DNA of 40,890 nucleotides, from contig JAEUUX010000156.1 in NCBI GenBank assembly GCA_016787295.1, positions 1 to 40,890 of the forward strand, read 5' to 3'. The notes beneath the pieces are model-generated. The model was given only the letters and a program-made list of their open reading frames with translations, had not been told where the DNA came from and ran no database searches. The DNA comes from Chitinophagales bacterium. GTDB lineage: Bacteria > Bacteroidota > Bacteroidia > Chitinophagales > UBA2359. Within the stretch, counting starts at the first letter, position 1, and the number at the start of each line of letters is the position of its first letter. The translations under genes were made by a program, and so were the position numbers. This document shows, piece after piece, positions 15,259-25,452 of this stretch.

Positions 15259-16179
15259 ATGGCTAAAAAAAATAAAAACCCTCTCCCTAACTATTTTAAA
15301 TTAATGCGCCCCACCTTACACGCTTTAGTAAAGTTAGGTGGTTCAGGCACCAACGACGAAATTAACGAAACAGTTTACCAAATCTGCCAGTTTTCGGACG
15401 AAGCCTTAACCATACCACATGGTAAAAATGGACTTACTTCCGAGATAGATTATCGCCTATTTTGGACAAGAACATATCTAAAAAAAGCTAACCTCATCCA
15501 AAACTCCTCACGCGGCGTGTGGACTTTGGTAGACTCACACCTACAGCCCGACAAAGTAGACATAGATACCATTGTAAAAAATATTACAGACGAACTAAAG
15601 AAAAATCGTACAGAAATGCCAACATCTGCCGACCAGCAGGATTCCTCCACAGCCAGCGATAATGTTGCTGTCGAGACAGAAGCGGCTTCTTTCGTCATTT
15701 CCGAAGACCCTAGCGAACTAGACTGGAAAGAAAAACTTTTGCAAACCTTACAAAGCATTTCACCCGCTGCCTTCGAACGTTTGGCACAGAGATTGCTGAG
15801 AGAGAGTGGTTTTATCCAAGTCGAAGTGACCGGCAAAAGCAATGATGGCGGCATAGACGGCAAAGGTATTGTGAAAATAAATGGCTTGTTGAGTTTTCAT
15901 ATTATTTTTCAATGCAAACGCTACAAAGGGTCAGTCGGTTCGAGTCAGATTAGGGATTTTCGCGGCGCTATGCAAGGCAGAGCAGATAAAGGAATGATCA
16001 TAACCACAGGCACTTTTACGCGTGAAGCTGTTAAAGAAGCTACACGTCCCGGTGCCGACCCTATCGATCTCATCGACGGAGAACAACTGTGCGATAAATT
16101 GAAAGAACTTGGCTTAGGCGTAAAAACCGTTTTGGTTGAGCAAGTAGAAATACAAAGACAATGGTTTTTGGACATATAG
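15259..16179 (+). CDS. Mrr-family restriction endonuclease
   Basis: The 306-residue protein has an N-terminal Mrr_N winged-helix domain (residues about 8-95, YFKLMRPTLHALVKLGGSGTNDEINE...RLFWTRTYLKKANLI) and a C-terminal Mrr_cat nuclease domain (about 160-300) with FERLAQRLLRESGF, KSNDGGIDGKG and FQCKRYKG. This gives the D...QxK variant of the PD-(D/E)xK site. SSQIRDFRGAM and GMIITTGTFTREA are also family hallmarks. Such enzymes typically cut modified foreign DNA (type IV restriction). I use the ATG at 15259, 18-20 bases after the predicted transcription start. No cognate methylase is adjacent, as expected for this type. Confidence 0.9.
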   Translation: MAKKNKNPLPNYFKLMRPTLHALVKLGGSGTNDEINETVYQICQFSDEALTIPHGKNGLTSEIDYRLFWTRTYLKKANLIQNSSRGVWTLVDSHLQPDKVDIDTIVKNITDELKKNRTEMPTSADQQDSSTASDNVAVETEAASFVISEDPSELDWKEKLLQTLQSISPAAFERLAQRLLRESGFIQVEVTGKSNDGGIDGKGIVKINGLLSFHIIFQCKRYKGSVGSSQIRDFRGAMQGRADKGMIITTGTFTREAVKEATRPGADPIDLIDGEQLCDKLKELGLGVKTVLVEQVEIQRQWFLDI

Positions 16180-16273
16180 CAAAACGTTCTTAGCCTTTGA
16201 AAATTGAATATTTATGAAAAAACTACCACAACCCACTAAATACACCCCCAAAAAATACCAAAAATTGTATACC

Positions 16274-17080
16274 ATGAAAAAGTTAAACACCTTCTTGTTT
16301 TGTTTAGCCCTGATGTGTAGCACCGCTTTGTTGGCAGGAACTGTCGATGTCCGCTTCAGCAACCCACACGTCGAAAACAGCAAATATGTTGTCGACGTAC
16401 AAGTGCGGGCAGAGGACATACACTTCGAATTGGGTAGCGCCACCATCTTTTTTACCTACAACACCACCCAAATCGCGCACCCCACTTTTGCCGCCCTCAA
16501 TTTCAACGAATCCAACCAATGTGCAGCCAATAGTTCAGTAGCTCCCTATAAAAACAGTTTCAACTATTTGGAACACAGCGGCACTATTGGCGAAGGCAAC
16601 TACTCCATTTCGCTCATGATTCCCAACATGGGCTGCCCCACTGTCACCAACGAATGGATAAACGTAGCAAGTTTTAGCTTCGATATTGTAAATCCCACCT
16701 TGCAACCGTCTCTAAATTTCAACAGCAATTATACCGCTTTTAACACCGTAGAAAACACAGGTTTGGCACTTAATATCGGCACTTTGGGCAGCACCGAAAG
16801 TAGCACAGGCATCAACAACCCGTCTAACAACACTTTTAGCGTTGCTCCCACCGTGACCACAGGCAAAGTGACCCTCAATTGCCTTTTGCCGCAAAGCACC
16901 GACCTTAGCATTAACATATACGATATGGCAGGAAAAATAGTACAATCCATGAACCGCAAACAACAAGTAGGCAGCCAGCAAATAGAACTCGACCTAAGCC
17001 GCCTACCCAATGCCGCTTATCTGGTTGAACTCAGCACAAACGGCAGTACCCAAACTCAAAAAGTTATGGTACAACGCTAA
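16274..17080 (+). CDS. Secreted protein with T9SS type A sorting domain
   Basis: The 268-residue protein has a signal peptide (MKKLNTFLFCLALMCSTALLAG). A central beta-rich region of about 150 residues (VDVRFSNPHVENSKYVVDVQ...ATIFFTYNTTQIAHPTF) is reminiscent of cohesin/dockerin-type or other extracellular beta-sandwich domains. The C-terminal sorting domain (VTLNCLLPQSTDLSINIYDMAGKIVQSMN...LPNAAYLVELSTNGSTQTQKVMVQR) directs export by the type IX system. The upstream in-frame ATG at 16214 would put 20 charged residues ahead of the signal peptide, so I chose the second ATG. Function is unknown. A strong terminator follows. Confidence 0.82.
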   Translation: MKKLNTFLFCLALMCSTALLAGTVDVRFSNPHVENSKYVVDVQVRAEDIHFELGSATIFFTYNTTQIAHPTFAALNFNESNQCAANSSVAPYKNSFNYLEHSGTIGEGNYSISLMIPNMGCPTVTNEWINVASFSFDIVNPTLQPSLNFNSNYTAFNTVENTGLALNIGTLGSTESSTGINNPSNNTFSVAPTVTTGKVTLNCLLPQSTDLSINIYDMAGKIVQSMNRKQQVGSQQIELDLSRLPNAAYLVELSTNGSTQTQKVMVQR

Positions 17081-17105
17081 ACCGTCTTGTTATTATAGAT
17101 GAACA

Positions 17106-17149
17106 AACGCCTTTTCGATAGCAAAATCTATCGAAAAGGCGTTGCTGTT
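17106..17149. terminator. Bidirectional terminator
   Basis: A 16-bp perfect stem (AACGCCTTTTCGATAG and complement) with a 6-base loop is followed by GCTGTTTTG. It lies between the convergent ends of the T9SS cargo gene and the giant adhesin gene. Confidence 0.85.
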
Positions 17150-17199
17150 TTGTCATTAGTATGTTAAATGTTGGTATTTATATGGTCTCTAAATACTTT

Positions 17200-17315
17200 T
17201 TGGGCGTTCCCTGCGGGCGGGCTGTTATGGGCTTCGCTTTGCTTGGTGCTGCGTTACTCTCCGCACTGGCTAACGCCACCCTCCACATCCCTAACGCGCT
17301 TCGCCGCTCGAACAA
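17200..17315 (-). repeat. GC-rich dispersed repeat, copy 3 (inverted)
   Basis: Its reverse complement follows copy 1 (321-441) closely: GTTCGAG, GCGAAGCGCGTTAGGGATG, GAGGGTGGCGTTAGCCAGTG, GAAGCCC and GGGAACGCCC in the same order. It lies just downstream of the stop codon of the giant adhesin gene. An apparent open frame across it is an accident of its GC content. Confidence 0.8.
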
Positions 17316-17378
17316 GTTGGATAACCAGCATCAAAAGTATTTTCAACAAAGTATAAACAATACGCCATCTTGCGAACC

Positions 17379-20300
17379 TCATCGTATCAAACTAACATTA
17401 CCTTTCAAAAACTCTTCTTCACCATTGTCAAAAACAACTTTGACATAAAAGACATATACCCCCAACTCGCACTCCTTACCCGCTTTGTTTTGTCCGTTCC
17501 AGACTTGGGCAGTATCTGTGCTGTTTTTCTCCAACACCACAGTTCCCCAACGGTCATAAATAGCCACTTCATAATGCGAAATATTGTGTCCTTGTAAGAT
17601 AAAAAAGTCGTTGATATTGTCGTTGTTTGGCGAAAAAGCTGTAGGTATAATCAGGCTGTTTAGGTATCGCACTTGCACCAACATAGAGTCGGCGGCTTGG
17701 CATTGCCATTCGTCCGTAACCATTAAGGTATAGGTGTCGGTGCTAGTGATAATAGCAGTAGGAGTAGGGCAGTCGTTGCACGACAAAGCTGTGTTACTGC
17801 TCCACGCATAACTCAATGGGCTATCTACCAAAGTCTGAACAATAGGCTGCCAACTCACCACACTACCCGCCAAAACAGTCGTATCATTACCCACCGAAAC
17901 ACTCACTTGATTGACAAAGAAACTAATCGTATCGCTATAATAACACGACTCCGCACTTTCGGCGGTCACAACAACAGTTTGATTACCCGATACATTGGCA
18001 ATATTACTGAAACTACTACCCACTTCTTGCATACTGCCCCATTGCCACGTATAGACCGTATTACTTGACGGACTGCCGACATTCAGGTTTATGGCATCGC
18101 CTACACACACAGTATCGGGTGCGGTTACTTCAAAAAAAGGCAGGTCTACAATATTGATGGTAGTGTTGGCTGCATAACTACATGCGTTGGCATCGGTATA
18201 GGTGTAGGTGATCGTGTGGCTGCCCACTCCCAAAACCATTGGGTCAAAAATATTACTATTGTTACCAACAAAACTACCACCTGCGGGAATAGGTTGGACG
18301 GTAATAGGGGCTTCATTAATGCACCAGATTGAGTCAAGAATACCCGTGCTAATGGCAATAGTTGGGCAATTATTCGTTACACATTCGGCGGTGCTGGCTT
18401 CGCTATCTCCACACCACAGTCCATCACCCAAGGCTATTAGCTGAACGCTAATACTTTCGTTGGGCAATAAGTTGTTGAGTGTATAACTATTGCTGGTTGT
18501 CAAAATAGTATCATTGTTGTAGATAAACGCATAACCGTTGGCATTTGGGTCGTCGTTCCATGCAAAACTAAGGCTACTTTCGGTGCTGCCATTGCACCAG
18601 ATAGGCGGCGAAGGCAGTGTTCCTGTAACGATGGCGGTAGCTGTGGCAGTGCAGTTATTGGCATCGGTTGCCATGACGCTATAACTTCCAACAGCTAAAT
18701 TATCGACAAACGACGTGTTACCTATTGTGGCATTATCCCAAGAATAGCTAATAGGGGCGGTAGCAAAATCGACATTAGTGGCGACACTGCCGAACTCCTG
18801 CCCACAAATTGTTGTTTCGCTGCTGATAGTCATGCTTATCGGTTGAGAACCAGCTACTTCAAAAGGGACAATTAAACTACAGTTGTTACTATCTGTAACA
18901 GTAACAGTATAGTTACCTTCAGCTATGTTGTTGAGCGTTGAGCCAGATTCTCCTGCTACTGACCAAACATAATTTACAACTAATGGACTATTAATTACCA
19001 ACGATATAGCTCCGTTATTCTGTCCACAAGTCGTGGGGGTGACATTGGAGTTGTTAAGCGTTGGTACATTGTCAGCACTAACGGTTGCGGTTGCGGTTGC
19101 GGTACAAGCATTGGAATCGGAGACGGTGAGGATATAAGTGCCTATGCCTACATCAACAGGATTGGCTCCCATCAAATTATTGTCTGACCAAATGTAGGTG
19201 AGTGGTAAAGGACTATCTACTATGGTGCTAATCGTGCCATTGTTTTGCCCACAAGTGGCATTGGTGGTCGTAATGGCGCTGATAGTTGGCGGTGTTTCGG
19301 CAGTAATAGTCAGGCTGATGGTAGCGCTACAATCGGCTGCATCGGTAACAGTTACCACATAATTATTAGGAGCTAAGTTGTTGGCAATACTATCGTTGCT
19401 CACCCCTTGACTCCATGTCCAGTTAAAAGGAGCCGTTCCATTGCCCACGATTATGCTAACCGCGCCATTGTTTTGACTGCATGTAGCTGGGCTAAGATTA
19501 TTAATGCTCAAAGTGGGTGTATTGGTGGTTGTTACTTCGGCGCTGGCTATGCTTTGGCAGTTATTGGCATCGCTTACTGTTACAAAATAGATAGCAGGCA
19601 ACAAATTGCTGGCAGTAGCGTTGTTGCTCACCCCATCAGTCCAAGTATAGGACAAATTACCCACACCACCTGTTACGCTTATACTTATAGCGCCATTATT
19701 ATTGCTACAAGTAGAAGGTTGTACATTTTGCACGCTAATACTTGGCGCTCCTTCGTTGCCAATAGCCAAAGTCAAAGTTGCGCTACATTGTGTATTATCC
19801 GTAACGGTGACATTATAAGTTCCTGCGGCTAAATTATTGGCAGTTTCGTTGTTACCATTGGGTGTATCCCAAACAAAACTATAAGCTGTGCCGCTGCCGT
19901 CAGCCGCCGCCACACTAACACTACCATTGCTTTGTCCGCAATTGGCATTCACTAACGAAACAACAGATAGGGTAGGAGAGGAGGTGCTATTGATTTGGAA
20001 ACTTTGCGAGGCACTACAGCTATTATCGTCAGTAACAGTAAGGGTATATGTACCTGCCGACAAATTGGTGATGTTTGCGGTATCATAACCATTGTTCCAA
20101 CTATATTGCAAGTTGCCCGTTCCGCCTATAACTTCGGTGCTAATACTGCCATTGCCTAAACCGCAATTTTCGTCTGTGAGAGTCGCATTATTGATAATGG
20201 GTGCATCAGCAGCGGCAATATTGGTGGTGACAGTTGCACTACATTGCTCCGTATTGGTCACAGTGACGCTGTAGGTATTGGAGCAAAGGTCGATTATGTC

Positions 20301-23300
20301 CGCCAGCATCGCTCCATTGTTCCAGCTATAGGTATAAGAGTCGTTGGAAGTGGGATTGTTGATAGTTATGCCTAATTGTCCGTTACATTGTCCGCAAGTG
20401 GGGTTTATAGTTGTGCCAAAAGCAATGCTCAAAGGTTCGGAGTCGGCTATGACAAAACTTGCTGTGGTGGTACATTGTGCATTGTCCGTAATTGTCACCG
20501 TATAAGTATCGGCACAAAGGTTGGTGCGAAGGTCGGTGGTATTGCCGTCGTTCCAAAGATAGGAGAGGGGTTGTTGGGTGCTATTGATAGTATAATTGAT
20601 ACTGCCATTACACACTCCGCAAGTGGTTGGAATGACATTGCTGTTCTCCACAAGTGGCAAAGCAGTACCCGTGATATTTTGCGAAGCCGTTGCGCTACAT
20701 TGTTGGCTGTCGGTGATGGTGAGCGTGTAATTGCCTTCGGCGAGTTGGTCTTGTGTCCATGTATCGTTGGGGCTTTGCCATTGGTAAGGCGGCGTACCAC
20801 CACTGATAGTCCATGTAATTGCGCCATTGCTTTGTCCGCAAGTGCTGTTTTCTACATTAGCCACAATTATTTGCGGCGAAGCAGTGCCTACAATCTCAAA
20901 ACTTTCGATAGCTTGGCAATTAGCAGCATCTGTAGCAGTGACACTATACACACCATTAGACAAATTTTGCAAAGTGTTGCTATTGCTGTCATTGCTCCAT
21001 AACAGTGTGATATTGCCCGTCCCGCCGGTGGCGCTAATGCTTAAACTAGCATTCGCATTGCCGCAAGTGGTATTTTGTTGGTTGAGCAAACTAATACTTG
21101 GTGCATTGTTGTTGGCAACCGCAACGGTGGTGCTGGCAGTACAATTATTGCTATCCGATACCGTTACGGTATAGACTCCTGCCAATAGGTTTTGCGGATT
21201 ATTGGTGTTGGGAGCGGCATTGCTCCAGACGTAATTGTAAGGTTGCGTTCCACCATTGGCAGTCAATTGTATCTGCCCATTATTGGCATTACAAGTAGCA
21301 TTGGTGGAAGTGGCAGAAAGGTTTATGGCGGTCGGTTGATTGAGGATATAAGAAGCTGTAGCCGTACATTGATTAGCATCGGACACAGTTACGCTATAAG
21401 TTTGTGCCGAAAGATTAACAACATTAGCACTAATATTGCCATTATTCCACAAAAAAGCATAAGGAGCATTTCCGCCTATGACAGACAAATTAATGCTGCC
21501 TGTATTAGCGCCATTACACACAATAGGCACAACCGTATCATCAATTTGCAGCGCATTGGGCGAACTAAGGCTAATAGCAAGGCTTTGTGAACAATTATTT
21601 TGGTCAGTGACCGTCACAGTATATGTTTGTGCTACCAAATTGTTGAGGTTGGTATTGGTAGCAGCATTGTTCCATGCAAAACTATAAGGTATTGTACCAC
21701 CATTAGCGTTGATATTGATTTGTCCGTTATTAGCGCCAAAACAAGTCAGATTTTGGTGTTGTTCGCTCAAAGATAAAGCCATTGGCGCAACCAAAGTGGC
21801 GCTAATAGTTGCGCTACATTGATTACTATCGCTAACGGTTACGGTATAAGTGCCAGCAGTTAAGTTAGTCGGATTTTGTTGATTTCCTATTGTGGCATTA
21901 TTCCAAGCAAAAGTATAAGGTGCATTACCATTAGTAACACTAATAGCAATACTGCCATTGTTTTGTCCTGCACAAGCTGGAGATATAGCAGTAGCACTCA
22001 AAACCAATGCAGCATTAGCGCTAACGGTCACGCTTTGGGTGGCGGTGCAGTTGCCTGCATCAGATACTGTTACGGTATAAACGCCTGCGGGAACGTTAGA
22101 AAGATTAGCTATTTCGGGCAAGCCATTTCCCCAAAAGAAGTTGTAGGGAGAAGTACCACCGCTGGAGCTGGCAGCGAGGTTGGCAGTAGTACTATTGCAA
22201 GCGGCTTGTTGAACAGATATATTAGCTGTGAGTGCAGTAGGAGCAGCAATTACCATTTCGCTTGTTTGAGAACAACCTATGGCATCGGTTACAGTCACGC
22301 TATAGGTGTCGGCGGCAAGACCTATCAAATTGTTGCCTTGCAAGGTGTTGTCATTCCAAACATAACTAAAAGGAGTTGTGCCACCTACGGGTAGTATGCT
22401 AATGCTACCTGTCGCTTCGTTGGCACAAAATAAATCAAAAGCACTAATTTCGAGTCCAAAACTATCGTTTTGAATAGTAACAGAGGCGGTCGCTGTACAA
22501 GCATTGATGTCCGTGACGGTGAGGGTATAAGTACCTGTTATGCTGGTGTTAATGCAATTATCTACCTGTCCTGAACTCCATTCATAGTTAACAAAAGGAC
22601 TTTGGGAACATAAAGTAGTGCTAGTATTTTCACAAATCAAAGTTTGACCTGTGATGTTGGTGTTGGGAGCGGGATAGTTAGTAACAACAACTGTTGTTTG
22701 GCTACTACAATTATTGGCATCGGTCACTAGTACGTCATAGCTATCAGCGCCAAGATTATTAAGCAGGATATTGTTGGTATTTTGTTGTCCTGTAGACCAA
22801 GTATAAGGCAGCGTTCCACCATTGGCAGATAATGCCAAACTACCTTCGTTGAGATTGGGGCAGGTAGCTACCAAATCTTCGAGATGGATTTGTAGGGCAG
22901 AGGGAGCGGTAAGGGTGGCTTGAGTAGTAGCAGTGCAGTTATTGGCATCAGTAATCGTGACGGTATAAGTATTGGCGGGTAAGTTGTTAGCGATGTCTGT
23001 ATTCCCAACGCTGGTATTGCTCCATTGATAACTATAAGGCAAAGAACCGTTGATAGGTACAGCCTGTATACTGCCATTGGAACCAAAACAAAGTGCATTC
23101 GTGGCAGTGGCAGTAGCGGATAAATTGCTCACCGAAATAGTAGCAGACCCAAAAACATTGCCCACACAGCCATTAGCATCGCTAACACTCACCACATTGT
23201 AGGTGCCAGTATTGCCCGATATATTAAAAACAGCATTTGGATTATTGATAGTAATGTTGTTTTGAGTAGTATTGTTAATGGTATAACCTACCTGCCAAGG

Positions 23301-25199
23301 TCCCACGCCTGTAAGACTTGTTTGTAGCGGAATTGCCTGACCAGCGTTGCAGATAGTACCACCACCACTCAAGGTAATAGTTGGTACAGGATTGACCGTA
23401 ATGGTCAAATCATCGCTACCACCACAACTGCCCGCTATAGTATATGTAACAATGTAGGGTGGTGGGCTTTGGGCAGCCAGCACAGGGTCAAACTGTCCCG
23501 TAGTGTTGGTGCCTCCCACAATACCGCTACCCGACCACACGCCATTAGGTTTGTTGGCAGTCAATACCAAAGGCGAGCCGTTGGCACACTGCACAGGAAT
23601 AGGGTTGATAACAATAGGTATTGGGGTATCCACAACGATAGTAATTTGGTCACTATCAGACCCACAATTATTGCTAACATTATAACTAATAGTATAGTTG
23701 CCGGCATTGAGATTGGTGGGATTAAACACACCTGTTGTCGGGTTGACTCCTGTGCCACTAAATGTACCTCCTTCTGTTGCCACTTCCAAAGTAATAGCAC
23801 CATCAGCACTACACAAGGGCGGCACATCGCTAATATCGGCAGTAGGCGGCACATTGTCAACCGTAACATTCACCACTTGTGTAATGCTGCGCCCACAAGC
23901 ATCAGTAACTGTAACACTATAGGAAGTGTTAACAGCAGGAGCAACAGGAATGATGGGACCCGAAGCTCCGTTGCTCCATTCGTAAGTATAAGGCTGAAAT
24001 TGGCTACCACCTGCAATAATAGCAATTAATGCACCCGACCCTGGACAAATAGTAGGGTCACTACTGCTGGCAGCTTCAAAAATTTCAGGACTATCATAGA
24101 TGACAAGTGTGTCGGGTGTGGGTTGTTGGCAGTTGCATAAAAACATATCGGGCGTGACAATAATGCTTTCCTCGCCTTCGGAAAACAAATCGCTATAAGC
24201 AATAATAGGTAGAATAACAGAAGTATCCCCTGCTTGAATAACGGCTTGATTCGGCAAGGCATCATAGTCGACATTGGGTTGTGCTGTGCCGTCAATGAGG
24301 AGCGGAATAACCAAAGGTTCAGATAAATCACTGTCGGAAGGGCGCGTGAAAATAAAATACCCATCTTGACACCCTTCGTAAGCAGCAGCGGAGTTTGTGC
24401 TGGGAACAAAGGCTTGAACAGCAATGGATTGCCCCGCATTGAAACTATTGGCAGCCAAAAAAACAGCAGAGTCATAAGCCGCATCACCTGCATCAGCTAA
24501 AGCTAATTTGATGTGATAGGATTGGCAAGGGGTAAGTCCTTCCATAACAGCCGTTAGGACTTTGGTATAACCATCATATTGAGTTGTTGTGCCAATGTTG
24601 GGTGTATAGTATTGGGAGTTGGTAATGGCATTGATAGTATTGATGGTAATGGGCGTTGTCGTACCGGGAACAAGGGCAATATTTTGCTGACCCGCAATGC
24701 CAGGACCAGACACAAAAAAACCAAATACATCATTAAAAGTAGTGCCAACGAATTCGGGATATTCTTCGGAAGCAAAAATAAAGTCAAACGAAACAGAACT
24801 ACTAAGGGGTAAAAAATCAAACTCAATAATGGCAGCATCTTGGGTAGTGCTACCGGGTAGTGCATTGAGGTCGGCATCGCCCGCGCCAAAATAACTCGTA
24901 TTTGCAAAGCTATTGGGCAAGCCTCCCGCTTGGTTAACATTGCCCGATGAAAGGATAATGCCTTCTGTAATGCCAATAGGAGTAGCATTATTAAAATACC
25001 CTATGCTATTGGCGTTGCCTGAATAGGTGATATTGTTCACTGTCAAACAACCTCCTACCAATACATTTTGCACCAAATAAGACACATTGCCATTATTGCC
25101 CACATTGGACACATTAAGGGATTGCGCCACAGCGGTATGACTCCTATAACAAAGTAAAAAAGTTAGTAAAAGGTAGCAATAAGGATACACTGACTTCAT
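17379..25199 (-). CDS. Giant SprB-repeat adhesin-like protein with choice-of-anchor L domain and T9SS type B sorting domain
   Basis: The 2606-residue protein starts with a signal peptide ending TAVAQ. An N-terminal choice-of-anchor L domain follows (about 30-270, with FDFIFASEEYPEFVG and FNDVFGFFVSGPG). Then come PKD-like units and about 20 SprB-type repeats of 75-80 residues. Each repeat runs from a Cys near its start (TCGQNNGxI) to LxAGTYTVTVTDxNxCTA, so each probably has one disulfide. A fibronectin-like unit and two more beta domains precede the C-terminal gliding-type T9SS B domain (IIPTAFSPNNDNINDFFIL...YDRWGTVVLE...GVYVFYVKV). SprB-repeat proteins are surface adhesins, in some species moved by the gliding machinery. 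A -7 element at 25258-25266 lies 58 bases upstream. It is monocistronic. Confidence 0.9.
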   Translation of the reverse strand: MKSVYPYCYLLLTFLLCYRSHTAVAQSLNVSNVGNNGNVSYLVQNVLVGGCLTVNNITYSGNANSIGYFNNATPIGITEGIILSSGNVNQAGGLPNSFANTSYFGAGDADLNALPGSTTQDAAIIEFDFLPLSSSVSFDFIFASEEYPEFVGTTFNDVFGFFVSGPGIAGQQNIALVPGTTTPITINTINAITNSQYYTPNIGTTTQYDGYTKVLTAVMEGLTPCQSYHIKLALADAGDAAYDSAVFLAANSFNAGQSIAVQAFVPSTNSAAAYEGCQDGYFIFTRPSDSDLSEPLVIPLLIDGTAQPNVDYDALPNQAVIQAGDTSVILPIIAYSDLFSEGEESIIVTPDMFLCNCQQPTPDTLVIYDSPEIFEAASSSDPTICPGSGALIAIIAGGSQFQPYTYEWSNGASGPIIPVAPAVNTSYSVTVTDACGRSITQVVNVTVDNVPPTADISDVPPLCSADGAITLEVATEGGTFSGTGVNPTTGVFNPTNLNAGNYTISYNVSNNCGSDSDQITIVVDTPIPIVINPIPVQCANGSPLVLTANKPNGVWSGSGIVGGTNTTGQFDPVLAAQSPPPYIVTYTIAGSCGGSDDLTITVNPVPTITLSGGGTICNAGQAIPLQTSLTGVGPWQVGYTINNTTQNNITINNPNAVFNISGNTGTYNVVSVSDANGCVGNVFGSATISVSNLSATATATNALCFGSNGSIQAVPINGSLPYSYQWSNTSVGNTDIANNLPANTYTVTITDANNCTATTQATLTAPSALQIHLEDLVATCPNLNEGSLALSANGGTLPYTWSTGQQNTNNILLNNLGADSYDVLVTDANNCSSQTTVVVTNYPAPNTNITGQTLICENTSTTLCSQSPFVNYEWSSGQVDNCINTSITGTYTLTVTDINACTATASVTIQNDSFGLEISAFDLFCANEATGSISILPVGGTTPFSYVWNDNTLQGNNLIGLAADTYSVTVTDAIGCSQTSEMVIAAPTALTANISVQQAACNSTTANLAASSSGGTSPYNFFWGNGLPEIANLSNVPAGVYTVTVSDAGNCTATQSVTVSANAALVLSATAISPACAGQNNGSIAISVTNGNAPYTFAWNNATIGNQQNPTNLTAGTYTVTVSDSNQCSATISATLVAPMALSLSEQHQNLTCFGANNGQININANGGTIPYSFAWNNAATNTNLNNLVAQTYTVTVTDQNNCSQSLAISLSSPNALQIDDTVVPIVCNGANTGSINLSVIGGNAPYAFLWNNGNISANVVNLSAQTYSVTVSDANQCTATASYILNQPTAINLSATSTNATCNANNGQIQLTANGGTQPYNYVWSNAAPNTNNPQNLLAGVYTVTVSDSNNCTASTTVAVANNNAPSISLLNQQNTTCGNANASLSISATGGTGNITLLWSNDSNSNTLQNLSNGVYSVTATDAANCQAIESFEIVGTASPQIIVANVENSTCGQSNGAITWTISGGTPPYQWQSPNDTWTQDQLAEGNYTLTITDSQQCSATASQNITGTALPLVENSNVIPTTCGVCNGSINYTINSTQQPLSYLWNDGNTTDLRTNLCADTYTVTITDNAQCTTTASFVIADSEPLSIAFGTTINPTCGQCNGQLGITINNPTSNDSYTYSWNNGAMLADIIDLCSNTYSVTVTNTEQCSATVTTNIAAADAPIINNATLTDENCGLGNGSISTEVIGGTGNLQYSWNNGYDTANITNLSAGTYTLTVTDDNSCSASQSFQINSTSSPTLSVVSLVNANCGQSNGSVSVAAADGSGTAYSFVWDTPNGNNETANNLAAGTYNVTVTDNTQCSATLTLAIGNEGAPSISVQNVQPSTCSNNNGAISISVTGGVGNLSYTWTDGVSNNATASNLLPAIYFVTVSDANNCQSIASAEVTTTNTPTLSINNLSPATCSQNNGAVSIIVGNGTAPFNWTWSQGVSNDSIANNLAPNNYVVTVTDAADCSATISLTITAETPPTISAITTTNATCGQNNGTISTIVDSPLPLTYIWSDNNLMGANPVDVGIGTYILTVSDSNACTATATATVSADNVPTLNNSNVTPTTCGQNNGAISLVINSPLVVNYVWSVAGESGSTLNNIAEGNYTVTVTDSNNCSLIVPFEVAGSQPISMTISSETTICGQEFGSVATNVDFATAPISYSWDNATIGNTSFVDNLAVGSYSVMATDANNCTATATAIVTGTLPSPPIWCNGSTESSLSFAWNDDPNANGYAFIYNNDTILTTSNSYTLNNLLPNESISVQLIALGDGLWCGDSEASTAECVTNNCPTIAISTGILDSIWCINEAPITVQPIPAGGSFVGNNSNIFDPMVLGVGSHTITYTYTDANACSYAANTTINIVDLPFFEVTAPDTVCVGDAINLNVGSPSSNTVYTWQWGSMQEVGSSFSNIANVSGNQTVVVTAESAESCYYSDTISFFVNQVSVSVGNDTTVLAGSVVSWQPIVQTLVDSPLSYAWSSNTALSCNDCPTPTAIITSTDTYTLMVTDEWQCQAADSMLVQVRYLNSLIIPTAFSPNNDNINDFFILQGHNISHYEVAIYDRWGTVVLEKNSTDTAQVWNGQNKAGKECELGVYVFYVKVVFDNGEEEFLKGNVSLIR

Positions 25200-25257
25200 T
25201 CTACAAAGGTTTAGAGGGTATTAAAGAACATTAAAAAGGATAATGGGAATTAAGGAG

Positions 25258-25266
25258 GCAAAAATA
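25258..25266 (-). promoter_or_regulatory. -7 promoter element of the adhesin gene (TATTTTTGC)
   Basis: TAnnTTTGC match on the minus strand, 58 bases before the start codon. It is the only match in the gap between the two minus-strand genes. Confidence 0.5.
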
Positions 25267-25350
25267 GTAATAATTTTTCAGATTTTTAGCGATATTGTTG
25301 GATAAGGGATGGAAAATAGTAGAATCATAGTTCAATTTAGTGAACAAACT

Positions 25351-25395
25351 AATCCCCCAAAGATGCTACTTTTTGTAGTGGCTCTTTGGGGGATT
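25351..25395 (-). terminator. Terminator of the beta-propeller gene
   Basis: A long hairpin with 13-bp arms AATCCCCCAAAGA/TCTTTGGGGGATT and an inner GCTAC/GTAG pairing begins 57 bases after the stop codon of the minus-strand gene ending at 25453. The T tail is weak. Confidence 0.7.
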
Positions 25396-25452
25396 GCTTT
25401 GTTGGGATGGGGTGTTTTTTTTCATGTAAACTGTTTTTTATTTTTTAAACAA

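Noticed and set aside
17161-17448. Plus-strand open frames across 17161-17448
   Set aside because: They run through copy 3 of the GC-rich repeat and are not conserved between copies. The region is non-coding between convergent genes.
20376-24029. Long plus-strand open frames antisense to the adhesin gene
   Set aside because: They mirror the repetitive codon pattern of the adhesin on the other strand and show no domain, promoter or start context of their own.
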